Assembly (NCBI RefSeq): GCF_963583255.1
Contig: NC_084816.1
Span: 6,708,600 to 6,772,599 of the forward strand
DNA length: 64,000 nt
Direction: 5' to 3'
From: Pyrus communis
Taxonomy: Eukaryota > Streptophyta > Magnoliopsida > Rosales > Rosaceae
Part shown: piece after piece, positions 33,149-43,434 of the stretch
How positions within the stretch are numbered: the first letter of the stretch is position 1
Layout of the letters: each line of letters begins with the position of its first letter
Notes under the pieces: generated by a model
Database searches by the model: none
Told to the model about the DNA's origin: nothing
Seen by the model: the letters and a program-made list of their open reading frames with translations, nothing else
Position numbers and translations under genes: made by a program

Positions 33149-33793
33149 TGTGACATCCCACATCGCCCAGGGAAATGATCCTTATATGTATATTCTCATA
33201 TCTACCTAGCACGAGGCCTTTTGGGAGCTCACTGGCTTCGGGTTCCATAGGAACTCCGAAGTTAAGCGAGAAGGGGGCTTGAGCAATCCCATGATGGGTG
33301 ACCCACTGGGAAGTTGCTCGTGAGTTCCCAAAAACAAAATCGTGAGGGCGTGGTTGGGGCTCAAAGCGGACAATATCGTGCTATGGTGGTGGAGCGGGCT
33401 CAGGAAGTGGTCCCGCCCCGGGCTGGGATGTGACAATTTGGTATCAGAGCCTAACCCTGGTCGCGTGTGTGCCGACGAGGAAGTCGGGCCCCTAAGGGGG
33501 GTGGATTGTGACATCCCACATCGCCCAGGGGAGTGATCCTTATATGTATATTCTCATATCTACCTAGCACGAGACCTTTTGGGAGCTCACTGGCTTCGGG
33601 TTCCATAGGAACTCTGAAGTTAAGCGAGAAGGGGGCTTGAGCAATCCCATGATGGGTGACCCACTGGGAAGTTGCTCGTGAGTTCCCAAAAACAAAACAG
33701 TGAGGGCGTGGTCGGGGTCCAAATCGGACAATATCATGCTATGGTGGTGGAGTGGGCCTGGGAAGTGGTCCCGCCCCGGGCCGGGATGTGACA
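33149..33793 (+). mobile_element. Complete Cassandra TRIM retrotransposon
   Basis: The element is 645 bp: 5' LTR 33149-33435 (287 bp), internal domain 33436-33506 (71 bp) and 3' LTR 33507-33793 (287 bp). LTRs start TGTGACATCCCACATCG and end GGGATGTGACA. The internal domain consists of little more than the primer-binding site TTTGGTATCAGAGCC and the polypurine tract AAGGGGGGTGGA. I count about 16 differences between LTRs (about 94% identity), so insertion is older than the copia element. The flanks TGTAT and TATAT match at 4 of 5. Each LTR carries a 5S-rRNA-like segment. The open frames on the minus strand are shadows. Confidence 0.95.
33206..33329 (+). other. 5S rRNA-like pol III domain in the Cassandra 5' LTR
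   Basis: The order of 5S promoter words is kept: CTCCGAAGTTAAGCGAG (A box), ATGATGGGTGACCCACTGGG (intermediate element and C box) and AAGTTGCTCGTGAG. This matches the internal promoter layout of plant 5S RNA genes. An equivalent segment lies at 33564-33687 in the 3' LTR. Confidence 0.88.
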
Positions 33794-34653
33794 TATATCC
33801 CCTTGTTCTCTTATTTGACAAACATTTAATTTTGATGAAAATTGTTGTTTAACCAAATAGAAAAGTTAACGAATATTCCTTTCGACGGCACTCTTCATCA
33901 TCCTTACTACTTCAAAACCATCTGATTAAATACCTTGCCGCATGAGTCTCGAAGTTGGAGATATCGTTTGCATCCCATTTATCTTGTTGTGTAAGAAAAT
34001 ATCAAGACGAATCCCATTAAAAGATAATTATTATGATAAAACCATAATATTATCCCTTAATAATAACAAAATTATCTTCACTCGTCCATCCGGTGGTTGA
34101 GAGTTATGCTCAATTAACGGCCTTGATTGCACGGACCGATGGTGTAAATTTGAGTCCAAACAATAAATTAAACTATTTCTGCACTTTTTGGTGTAATGTA
34201 TGATTGTATTAAACAATTATGAGGTAGTTTTGGCATATAGTTGGATCTTATCTGATCGACGCAAAATGAAATTTTTAGAGATATATTTACAGGGAAAGAA
34301 ATTTTCTTTTTGATGCCATTACCAAATTTCTTGCTAGCGGATGTTTGATTTAGTTGATTTCTATTGTAATGGGGCTTCGAAGACAAATACGATTGCCCCT
34401 GAATTTTAGACTATTTTTGGTAAATAATTTTTTTATACAATAGCACTAAACTACAAACTAATGTTAATTTCATAGAATATTATTTTTCAAAATCTTAATG
34501 TTTTTCATGTTGCAACTTCATATGACATACGAACATACTTTTAACCCTCCATCTTGATGGGATCCGCATAAACTCATAATCTCACCCTCTAATCTTGGTG
34601 GATATTCACTTAAACTCATAATATCAGCAACTAATCTTGAAGGATTCACTTAA
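33794..34653. other. Intergenic DNA
   Basis: Nothing recognisable as a gene. The AT-rich sequence contains a short GC-richer patch at 34080-34160. Confidence 0.45.
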
Positions 34654-34661
34654 TTAATTAA

Positions 34662-35104
34662 GACTTATTTTTAGCTACGCCACTCCACTTTGCCCTAAAA
34701 CTCAATTTTGGATCCCATTTTACTCCCTGAAACTCAAAAATAGTCATTTTACTCTATAAAACTCAAAATTCGTAGAATATTAATGCATAGTGAAAATTAT
34801 ACTATTTTATGTTAATTTCGTCATTTTCGTCATTTTACTCTATAAAACTCGATTTTAATATTTTTTATTGGTAAATGTTAATGCATAGTAAAAAATTATA
34901 ATCAAATTCATTGTCACATGTGGCATAGTCTTATTAAGTGGTGGGCTCACATATTTTTTAGGGGGCGACTTTTGAGTTTCAGGGTGAAGAGAGAGTCAAA
35001 GCGGAATGAACTTTAAGTTTTGGAAAGTAAATGGTGAATTATAAGTTACCACCGACAAAATGAGATTAAAATTAAATTCTAAGCACCGTATCTAAAAATC
35101 AGCC
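34662..35104. mobile_element. hAT-like MITE with 8-bp target duplication
   Basis: The ends are GACTTATTTTTAGCTACG and, from the other end, GGCTGATTTTTAGATACGG. They are flanked by TTAATTAA on both sides (34654-34661 and 35105-35112). This duplication is palindromic, so weaker evidence than usual. The interior has phrases ACTCTATAAAACTC and AATGCATAGT repeated in tandem. Non-coding. Confidence 0.7.
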
Positions 35105-35209
35105 TTAATTAAACGCTTAATCCCATAAAAAATGAAGCGATATTAACCTGCTTATAATGCAGTAATTTGGAAAAATAATTAACCAATAATGCAGTGAAAT
35201 AATTTATTT

Positions 35210-35356
35210 ATTTATTGATTTTTTTAGCACATCGATATTTTTACACTAAAAGAAGGGAGAGTTTGGCTAAGCCACACAATAAATAGCCTAATTTGGTATC
35301 GAATTTGTCATCCATGATATTTGAACCTAAGATCTCTCACTTCTAAGCGACTTAGA
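35210..35356 (-). mobile_element. tRNA-derived SINE, copy 1
   Basis: The element is flanked by a perfect 17-bp target duplication, AGTGAAATAATTTATTT (35193-35209 and 35357-35373). On the minus strand it reads from a tRNA-like head (TAAGTCGCTTAGAAGTGAGA), through a B-box-like GGTTCAAATATC, to an A-rich tail. It shares the body ATATCGATGT-CTAAAAAAAT with the copy at 46804-46951. The A box is eroded. Confidence 0.85.
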
Positions 35357-35577
35357 AGTGAAATAATTTATTTGAAGCATGTAAAAGTAGATTAGCCTCT
35401 AAACTAGAGTACCCCCAAAAGTAAATAACTTTTAAATTAGGGATCAACTTTTCACACTACAAAAATTAACTTTTTGTATTAACTTTTTATTAATTTCCTT
35501 TTTAGAATATTGCAAAATAAATATTTTATAAAAACTTCCCAAAGCTGAAAATAATTTAGAACTAATAATTAATGAAA

Positions 35578-35723
35578 GGGAGTGTTATTCACATACTCTT
35601 TTCATTTTTTATATATCTTTATTAATTTTTATTTATTGATCTTCTTTAATTTATTCGATTTGACGGTTAGAAATTAAGAGTGGTATGTGAAAAGTAAAAA
35701 TAAGTATCTGAATAACGACACCC
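35578..35723. mobile_element. MITE, Mutator-like family A, copy 2
   Basis: The element is 146 bp, GGGAGTGTTATTCACATAC at the left and GGGTGTCGTTATTCAGATAC from the right end. It is flanked by a perfect 9-bp target duplication, TTAATGAAA (35569-35577 and 35724-35732). The length of the duplication points to the Mutator superfamily. The core GATCTTCTTTAATTTATTCG is shared with the other copies. Confidence 0.88.
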
Positions 35724-35732
35724 TTAATGAAA

Positions 35733-36531
35733 AAGGGAAGCAAACATCTCACCGTTGATTGGCCAATGCCAATCCTAAAATAAATCTTGCCATTATCAAC
35801 CAATATGGAGGGGCATACCATTACCCATCGCGCTCCGCCGCTCTACAATTACAAGTCTCATCCAGACAAGGTGAGCGCCGGGGGGGCAATTTCATTTAAA
35901 ATAGGGGTATTTATGGGAAGTCACCATCTACACATAATGCAAAACCGCGTAAAATCCTCGACACAAAAAATATATCAAAGCAGAAGGTTCTATATTTATT
36001 TGAGATTAAATGAATTTTTTTTTGTTACAATTGAGATTTCGAATCTTACACTTAGCATACTCGTATATATCACTCTGCACTTATTCTCGCAATTAGGCAA
36101 CCGCAAAATTTTTTACGCATTCAAACAAGTAACAAAGTGCATAAATAAAAAACAAGAGTGAAAATCACTAAAAAAAATTTGTCTAAATTTCTTACACGTA
36201 ACAAATTATTTTGTTTTGGGTAAGAGACAAGGGTCCTTAAAGAATGGGAAATATTTTAAGGAAATTTAATTTAATTGGAACCTCCAAAAATTAAAAATGA
36301 TTAATTTAATTTAATTTAATTTAATTTAAGGACATATTTCTTAATTTTCCTTGATGTGGGGTGGGCATTTTATGGATCCTTGTGAGAAAGCCATCACTCT
36401 CTGTTCTGCCACATTCTCCTTCTATAAATTTGTCACAGCCTTACTTTTGTCTTTAACTCCTAGTTCTCTCATTTTTCTTCTCCCTTCTCTTCCCTTCTTC
36501 CATTTTCTCACCAGAGGTTGAAAGTCTTCCA
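35733..36531. other. Upstream region of the DUF1635 gene
   Basis: This contains a short (TTTAA)n run at 36302-36328 and the presumed promoter and 5' UTR of the DUF1635 gene. The pyrimidine-rich leader CTTCTCCCTTCTCTTCCCTTC is at about 36477. The open frame at 35787-36161 shows no family features and was not called. Confidence 0.45.
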
Positions 36532-38659
36532 ATGGAGGAACTGGGTTCTCTGTGGACTACTGATCCTGAGGTGGGTTCCTCCTCATTTTTTCTTCTGAGC
36601 GCCATCTTTGTTGGGTTCTTCTTGTTTGTGTTGCAGTTCAATGAAAGTTTGCTGCTTTTTTTTTTTTTTTTTTTTTTTTTGCTTCAATTCTGTGTTTTTA
36701 TGGTGGTTTTTCAAGTTTGTGCTGCAATATTTTCACATTCATTGCCCTTCTGGTTCATCTTTCAGTTCTTTTATGTGAATTAAATTGTTAGTGATGGATC
36801 TTCCATATCTGCGTGGAATTCAACTTTTAAAGTTTTCAGTTTTCACAATTTCTGGTTTCTGTTAAACATTTTACTTTCCAAGACTATTTTTCTTATGATT
36901 TTTTTTTTCCTGCAGCTTCATTAGAAAGTAAAGGGTCCTGTGATTCTGTGAATGAAAATTTTGTCTGTGTTTTTTTTTTTTTTTTTTTTTTGGTTCACGA
37001 GACGATATTCAATTATAAACTATTTTAATTTACGAGGTTAATTGGCTTAATTTACGTCTGCAACTTGAATTCTGTGAATAAAAACTATCTTACGGTTATA
37101 TGTAAATTATTGAAAAATGCGTACCTTTACTATTAATACATGTTATGAACAGAATATGCAGAATCTTTCGGCTCTAATGTGTTTGTAGTATTGAATCTTG
37201 ATGGAAGCTTTGTAAATTATTTCATGACTTCAAGGAGTTTATAGGACCCAGTTCTCTGATTTCGGTTACAGGGGTAGGTTTTAATGGAAATTCCTTATAT
37301 ATTTGCCCCTCTTTTTTCACCCCTTTTCTCTTATTTCAAAAAGAAATGCAGGATTTGTTGACCTGGACGTGGGATTTGCATGGGCCCTTGTTGGGTTGTC
37401 ACTTTTCTTCCTAACTTTGAAATACCATGATTTTGTTTCGATCCTCCTCCTTTATGTTCCTGTTGAGAACTTTTGGGGTTTTCGGTGTTCACGTTGTTGT
37501 TTGAAACTGTGGCCTTTGATGTTCGTTTTGGTTTGTCTGATCTTGAAAATGTTTTGAGTGTGACAGTCTCACCGTCTGATGTTACTAATTCATGTGTTAT
37601 GATTTGAGTTTATTCACGAAGAGATTGTTTCTGGTCTTTTCTATTATGTTCAGAATTGTTCTTTTTATGTTCTTCAATTTATTTATTTTGATGGATTTTG
37701 CAACTCATCTCTCAAATCCTGTTTCGAATTGACAGAGCGCTGAGGAGCTGAAGCAGAAGCTTCTGTACGCAACCCTTGAGCTAGAATCTGTAAAAACACG
37801 CGCAACGGATGAAATCCGGAAACGCGAGGAGAATGTGAAGAAACTAGTCAATCTTCTAAACGTTGCATACAAAGAAAGACAAGATGCCGTGGATCAGCTA
37901 CAAAAGTTCATAAACAAGATCATGCCTTCAAGTCCAATGGAACTCCCCCTCAACATGTTTCCTCATGAAAGTACACTTTTGCTTCCCACCAAAGCAAACT
38001 CAAGCATAACTGAATCCAACAGCCTCTCTGAAACCTACAATCCCCAAAAATCGCACGCCTCTTCCTCTGTGGACTCCTTATTCGATGCGGTTTCTTCACC
38101 TGAGTTTTCGAACATGAACATGGCTGAATCTGGCTGCATTCCTTTTGTGAAGCAGCAGCCTCTGGTGCAAGAATATAATGGCATTGTATCTGCTGGTGTA
38201 GTCTCTTCAGGGATGATCAAACCTGACCCGGCTTCTCAAGTGATTGACAATTTTGTTAAAGGAAAGATTTTGCCTCAACAGGGCAAGTTCTTGCAGACTG
38301 TGATGGAAGCCGGTCCACTGCTCCAGACGCTTCTTGTTTCCGGGCCAATGCCTCGTTGGCGAAACCCCCCTCCTTTGCAGCCCTTCAAAATCCCATCTGT
38401 TTCAATCAAAGGCTGTGAAGCTGCTGCAAGCTTCAACCAGAAATCAGTGGGAAATACTAGTTATGTTGTTCATAAGCCAATCAACTCCGCGTCATATCCT
38501 GAGATGTCTCAAGGGTTTTCACAGACATGTTCGGCTTCCATGTTGAACTTCAACAACGGTGGTGCTTCTGTTTCATGCCTGAACAATGCAAGGATGTTGG
38601 CTTCGAATTCCAGCACTGACCACCAATTTTCGATTGGCAAGCGGCAGAGGCTTCAATGA
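36532..38659 (+). CDS. DUF1635 family protein
   Basis: Two exons (36532-36570 and 37736-38659) give 320 residues. The first encodes only MEELGSLWTTDPE and is followed by a 1165-bp intron with several poly-T runs. Exon 2 begins with the conserved core SAEELKQKLLYATLELESVK and continues through a charged, probably coiled-coil stretch, with KREENVKKLVNLLNVAYKER and DAVDQLQKFINK, to about residue 75. The rest is Ser/Pro/Asn-rich and low in structure, with a conserved-looking VMEAGPLLQTLLVSGPMPRW segment and a basic C-terminus, GKRQRLQ. The molecular function of DUF1635 is unknown to me, and the C-terminal basic patch may act in nuclear targeting. Assignment rests on the MEELGSLW start and the ELK-x-L-x-ATLELE core. 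Confidence 0.9.
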
Positions 38660-39533
38660 GATTTTGGTGAACTTTTGCTTCTTAAATTTTTGTGTAAAAA
38701 ATTGAAGTTTGAGAGGGTTGAGGGTGTAAAAATGGGATACTTTAGTTTTTTGGGGGTTTCAATTTTAAATGACATAGCCATTTAACTTCAGTTTTATCCT
38801 TTTTTGCTTGTTTTTTTTACATCAAGATGCTTCTGTTTGCCAGTTCATTTGCATAGGGAAAATTAATAAGTAAAGATCATATTGGTCCAACACTACATGC
38901 ACCAAATCAAATTCTAAAATTTCGGATTCCAACTGATGCGACAGTGTTTCATTTGTTCTTTAGTAGAATAATCACGTCAAGCTCTTACATTGCATGAGAT
39001 TAGTGGGAGCTTAAGTGGGGCCAAATACAGAGAATCTCATGCTTTTGTGAGAGCTACTCTACGGATAACGTGATTCAAATGGCCCTACAAAGCTTTGCTC
39101 GTAATGCTTATCATCAACTAATGGTGAAAATAAAATCTTTCCTCGATTTGGAAGTATGGAGTAGAAATACTAAACCATCATAGCTTCATGTTCTCTCTCT
39201 CTCAACACGCGAGCGAAAAGTGTATAAACCTTCAATTTTTGTGCTGTTTAATCTGTAGTTCCCTTGTTTGAAACTACACTCCGAGGTTTGTCATTTAACA
39301 AAATCAGAATCCAACTTTGGTATTATCTACCACAACACAAACACATTTAGCAGCTCATATAATTTTGGTATCCACATCTTTTTTATCATTGATTTAATCG
39401 TTGAAATCTTTAATTAAACTGATTTGTTTGCTAATCACCCCTATTTAATCAGCAATACAGCTTAATACAAAGCGCTTTTGGGAAATCATTTTGGTAATTA
39501 ATCTCTAATTACAGAACTTTTGGTTAGATTAGC
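38660..39533. other. DUF1635 3' UTR and spacer before the RING gene
   Basis: The first ~200 bp is likely 3' UTR. The remainder is AT-rich spacer and the promoter of the RING-H2 gene. Nothing else is seen. Confidence 0.5.
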
Positions 39534-40136
39534 ATGTCTTCAGGCTCCCAAGATACAAATTGGAAATCATGGATCATACCTTATGTTGCTCCTATTTGCA
39601 TCTTCACCCTCCTCTTCGGTTACTACAAGATACGCCGACTGCTTTGTAGACCACTTGAGAGCGCGGGCTTATCGAGAAACCCGAACCAAAGTCGTGTACT
39701 GAGCGAATTCAACCCAGACGATCCCTCGCTGCAGTTTCAGCGCAACGGACTTGACTTCTCAATTGCTCGGTCTCTTCCCGTGACTCAGTTCAAGAAGAAA
39801 GATGAAGCTGAGGCTGCAGAACGGAGCCCCGGCCAGAGCAACACAGACTGCGCAATCTGCTTGGGGGAATTCAACGACGGGGAATGGCTAAAAGAACTAC
39901 CGAAATGCTCCCATGAATTCCACATTTCTTGCATAGACGCTTGGTTTGTGTCTCACTCAAACTGTCCCATATGCAGATCACAGGTCTCTGATTTGATGCG
40001 TGATCCTCCTGTTCCTACGCAAACTCCAGAAGAAACATTGAGCCAAGACGAAGTTGAAGAAAGGGCGGTGAATTTCGAATTGCTGCGATCTGCCGTCATA
40101 GATGCAATCCGCCATCCTGGAGATCTCATGACATGA
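39534..40136 (+). CDS. RING-H2 finger protein, ATL family E3 ubiquitin ligase
   Basis: This intronless gene encodes 200 residues, as is usual for ATLs. An N-terminal membrane segment spans about residues 14-31 (IIPYVAPICIFTLLFGYY), followed by a basic stretch. The GLD motif is GLDFSIARSLPV at 72-83. The RING-H2 has all eight ligands: C106, C109, C125, H127, H130, C133, C144 and C147, with the family CAICLGEF start and IDAW at 134-137. ATL proteins are membrane-anchored E3 ligases that recruit E2 enzymes through the RING and often act in defence or carbon/nitrogen responses. The target is not predictable. A second start at 39520 is in another frame and was rejected. Confidence 0.95.
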   Translation: MSSGSQDTNWKSWIIPYVAPICIFTLLFGYYKIRRLLCRPLESAGLSRNPNQSRVLSEFNPDDPSLQFQRNGLDFSIARSLPVTQFKKKDEAEAAERSPGQSNTDCAICLGEFNDGEWLKELPKCSHEFHISCIDAWFVSHSNCPICRSQVSDLMRDPPVPTQTPEETLSQDEVEERAVNFELLRSAVIDAIRHPGDLMT

Positions 40137-40912
40137 AGCAAGATATGCTCACTGATTTGTTTTCCAATCCAAAAGATATGAGAAACAATGAATTGCATAG
40201 ATGCTCAAGACAAAGCTGTAGAATCCAGACCGGGGAAGGTGTTTCCGCTTAGAGAAACAATGACTTGCATAGATACGACTCAGCCTTTGCCTTAACCTGT
40301 TTCCGGCAAAAGGTCGAAGATGTAGAATCCGAACAGAAGCATTTGCTCTCCATGTATATTATATTTCCAGCATTGTCGTACATGTTATGTTATCAAACTT
40401 CGGAGAGAACCACCCATTCAAACAACAATCAACATTAATATAGTGGACTTCAAACTTTCTTTTATCGGATGCAAATGAAACTTGAGTTTGAAGCAACCCA
40501 GAAACCTTTGCCTCACTACCCACCTAGCCGCCTCCCTACAAACATGACGGTAGATCAACAATTGCATGACTTTCAACTACAGACGGTGGTGATTCTCACC
40601 ATGCAACGCCGTCTACCATACCATCATTGTATGAACACAGTTACAAAGAACGGATGGATCATAAGTTCATAAAACATTTAGGCATTAACCATTACTTAAA
40701 ATGTAAAATGTCATTGCATATGAAAATGACTGCTCAATCAAATAATGTTCCAAAATCTATTAAACTTTCACGCCTACAAGGTCAGAACTGCAGTTAAAAC
40801 CACAAAAAGATAGAGACAGGTAATCGGGTATCAAAAGTTGTAAAACTTCAAAACTAAAACCAAGTCCGAACTCACAAAACTCTCTTCCTCTTAATGGAGC
40901 TTTACTACTACA
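40137..40912. other. Convergent 3' region between the RING and L23a genes
   Basis: The two genes are convergent and share this spacer. The small open frame at 40469-40672 has no recognisable features and was not called. Confidence 0.5.
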
Positions 40913-42571
40913 TTAGATGATACCGATTTTGTTTGCCACATCCAAAGCATCGTAGTCAGGGGTCAGCCTAACATAAGCCTTTTTGGTACCATCGGGCCTG
41001 GATCAAAAAAGATATTCAGATTATCAGATCATTCAACGAAGATGCACAGAAAGTAACACAAGCCAGTAATCTTTACTGAAATTGCAATTTACTAACCTGA
41101 TCAAGGTATTCACTTTCTTGGTCTGAATGTCGTACATCTTCTTCACGGCATCCTTGATTTTCTTTTTGTCAGCACGTATGTCAACAATGAAGACCAAAGT
41201 GTTGTTGTCTTCAATCTTCTTCATTGCAGACTCAGTGGTCAGAGGATACTTCAATATCTGATAATGATCAAGCTTGTTCCTCGGAGTAGCACTAACACGA
41301 GGGTACTTAGGGTTCCTCTCCTTTTTCAATGTCCTAGGGCGGTGAAATGTAACTGAGGTTCTGATCTTCTTAACTTTCTTAACAATAGGTCCAGATTTCA
41401 AAGCCCTTGCAGCCTTCACGGCTTGTGACTTTGGGTCAGCCTTTTTTGAAACATCAGCTGCAAAAGATATGCACTGGTCAGATAGACGCTATTTAAAATT
41501 TTATCCATATAAATTTTCCCGTAGCTCATTGGAGAGGGGAAAGTCGAAAGGGAACTTACGGGAAATAACATACTAAAGGCCAATGAGTATGGCAAGTAAG
41601 AGTGGAAATGAATTTGAATCACCTATGGTTACTGATTAAACAAAACCCAAACCATTGCAGGGCTAATTACATCTTGTCAATAACTACGGGTAGAAGCGAT
41701 GAAAATGTGCAAGTACAAGCTAACGTTAACAGGCATTGACTTATAACTAGATTGATAGAATTTATTTCTTCCAAATACTCCAAAATTCTGCTACCCTCAA
41801 CCAATAATGCTAGCAGACAAGTCATAATTATAACCCACACTCTAAGATGTTCAAATCCACTTGACTATGAGTTTATAACTTTTGTCTTCCAATTCCCTTG
41901 ATACCCCTAGACTCTGACGACACCCGCACATGAAACTTAAACGAAACTAGACTCCAAACGTGCTATTCAATTGACTAAACATTTGAATTCTAAGGGAGAC
42001 CCATGCATCCGAGTGTGACAGGTATCATAAGAACTAAATCACCGATACATTCAAGTGCAGTTAACGACAGAGATGTAAATAGAAAAGGGAAACATGTGGG
42101 CGTAAACTGAATACGATGACGAAGCACTAAATCACCGATACATTCGTGTGCAGTTGATGAAGTAACATATGGAGTCCAATACAACCATTAAAACTAACAT
42201 AACTAAATAGCACGATAAAGTTTTTCTTATAACAGGCCAACCATACACAATGATAAAAGGTTAAACTAAGAAATTAGGGTGCACAAAAACATAGAATAAT
42301 CCTAATCCACTGTTTCTCAGAAAATGCAGCATTCAGCATTAGGGTTTTAGACACACAAGAACCCAAAAGATCCTCCGGCGACGACAATTTGGTAAATTGA
42401 GTTCATTTTTCACTAACTAATACTAAGAAATCATGACAAGAGAAATAAAATATATCGAGATTTCGAGACAATAACTCGATTTTCCTCCATTTTCTCAGTA
42501 ACCAAACAGTACCATAGGAAAATTGAAAATGAAAATGAGAATAAAGGGGCAGGACCTTTAGCTGGAGCCAT
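40913..42571 (-). CDS. RPL23A: 60S ribosomal protein L23a (uL23)
   Basis: Three exons on the minus strand: 42556-42571 (MAPAK plus one base), 41097-41457 and 40913-40997, giving 153 residues. The core [40 protein letters not shown] and C-terminal [20 protein letters not shown] match plant L23a nearly word for word. The N-terminal third is Lys/Arg/Ala-rich, as usual for the eukaryotic extension. uL23 sits at the exit of the peptide tunnel in the large subunit, binds 26S rRNA, and contacts nascent-chain factors. Exon 1 of 16 nt followed by a ~1.1-kb intron places the start codon on a tiny first exon. The start is supported by a clean donor (AAAG/GTCC) that restores frame. Confidence 0.96.
42345..42354 (-). 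promoter_or_regulatory. telo-box-like motif in L23a intron 1
   Basis: On the minus strand AAAACCCTAA lies about 200 bp inside the first intron. Telo-boxes (AAACCCTAA) are typical of plant ribosomal-protein genes. Activity in an intron is an inference. Confidence 0.4.
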
Positions 42572-42691
42572 TGATGCCGACGAAGAAGCCCTGGTTGTAT
42601 TCCCAAATCACCACCTGGAAATTGTAAAAGGACACACAAAAACAGCAGCACGTAAATTTCAATACTTTCTCAGTTTTCAAAAGCGCGTATG

Positions 42692-42738
<47 letters not shown>
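42692..42738. repeat. (GA)n microsatellite in the L23a leader region
   Basis: About 22 AG units lie about 120-165 bp upstream of the L23a start codon. On the coding strand this is a CT-rich leader, common in plant ribosomal-protein genes. Confidence 0.95.
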
Positions 42739-42745
<7 letters not shown>

Positions 42746-42769
42746 TCTGCGGGCGGGAAGCTGAACCAG

Positions 42770-42777
42770 TAGGGTTT
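42770..42777 (-). promoter_or_regulatory. telo-box in the L23a promoter/leader
   Basis: On the minus strand AAACCCTA lies about 200 bp upstream of the start codon. A TATATATAAT sequence lies a little further upstream at about 42793-42802, and an AGCCCA (site II) at 42860-42865. This combination is the usual architecture of ribosomal-protein promoters. Confidence 0.55.
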
Positions 42778-42879
42778 GGAATGGAGGAAGGGATTATATA
42801 TAGTAAAGGAAATTACATAACTACCCATGTAAATTATTTTATTCACCCGCATCAGCATATGGGCTTTCTCACGGGACGT

Positions 42880-43434
42880 TTATAGCTTTTCTAAAAAGCA
42901 CTTTTGATAAAAGTATTTTTGTTAAGTAAAATGTTCAATTTGATTAAAATTTAAGTGCTTCCTATAGGTAAGTACTTCTCTAAAAAAAATCATTTTGCGA
43001 CCCAAAATTACTTTTAACTTTTTCTATCAAATGAAGGCAGAGACGTTTCATAAAACACGTTTAATTATTTCAAAATCAGTTCTAAACATTCTTTAGTTTA
43101 CAACTCAAAGTAAGCAGTCTATTGTTCCACAAGGCCAATTTGTTATGCACCTTATCAATGACACTTTTGTAAGTAGCCATATGAATCAAATTTCAAGATG
43201 TATGTTCATCACTATAAGTTCATTAGTTATTATGGTTAATATTAATATTATTTAATATTGACATATATTCTTATTCGACATTTCAGACAAAAATACTACT
43301 AAACGAAGGGCTAGTTCCGTTATAATAATCCCCATAAGTGTATAGAAAATGATTGTGGAATCAATAACAAAATCAATGAATTACTCTCTGTGGTACAAAA
43401 AATAAATCCTTAAATATCTGTACATGTGTGAAGG
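42880..43434. other. Spacer between L23a and RIBA3
   Basis: The spacer holds the L23a distal promoter and the 3' UTR of RIBA3. The phrases GCACTTTTGATAAAAG and AAGTGCTTCC near 42895-42965 look like a decayed hAT-type MITE. No gene is seen. Confidence 0.4.

Noticed and set aside
33206..33821. Minus-strand open frames of 102 and 85 residues with similar C-termini
   Set aside because: They are antisense to the two Cassandra LTRs, which explains their similarity to each other.
35787..36161. 124-residue open frame upstream of the DUF1635 gene
   Set aside because: It has no recognisable domain and lies in AT-rich promoter sequence.
37303..37557. 84-residue open frame
   Set aside because: It lies inside the single intron of the DUF1635 gene.
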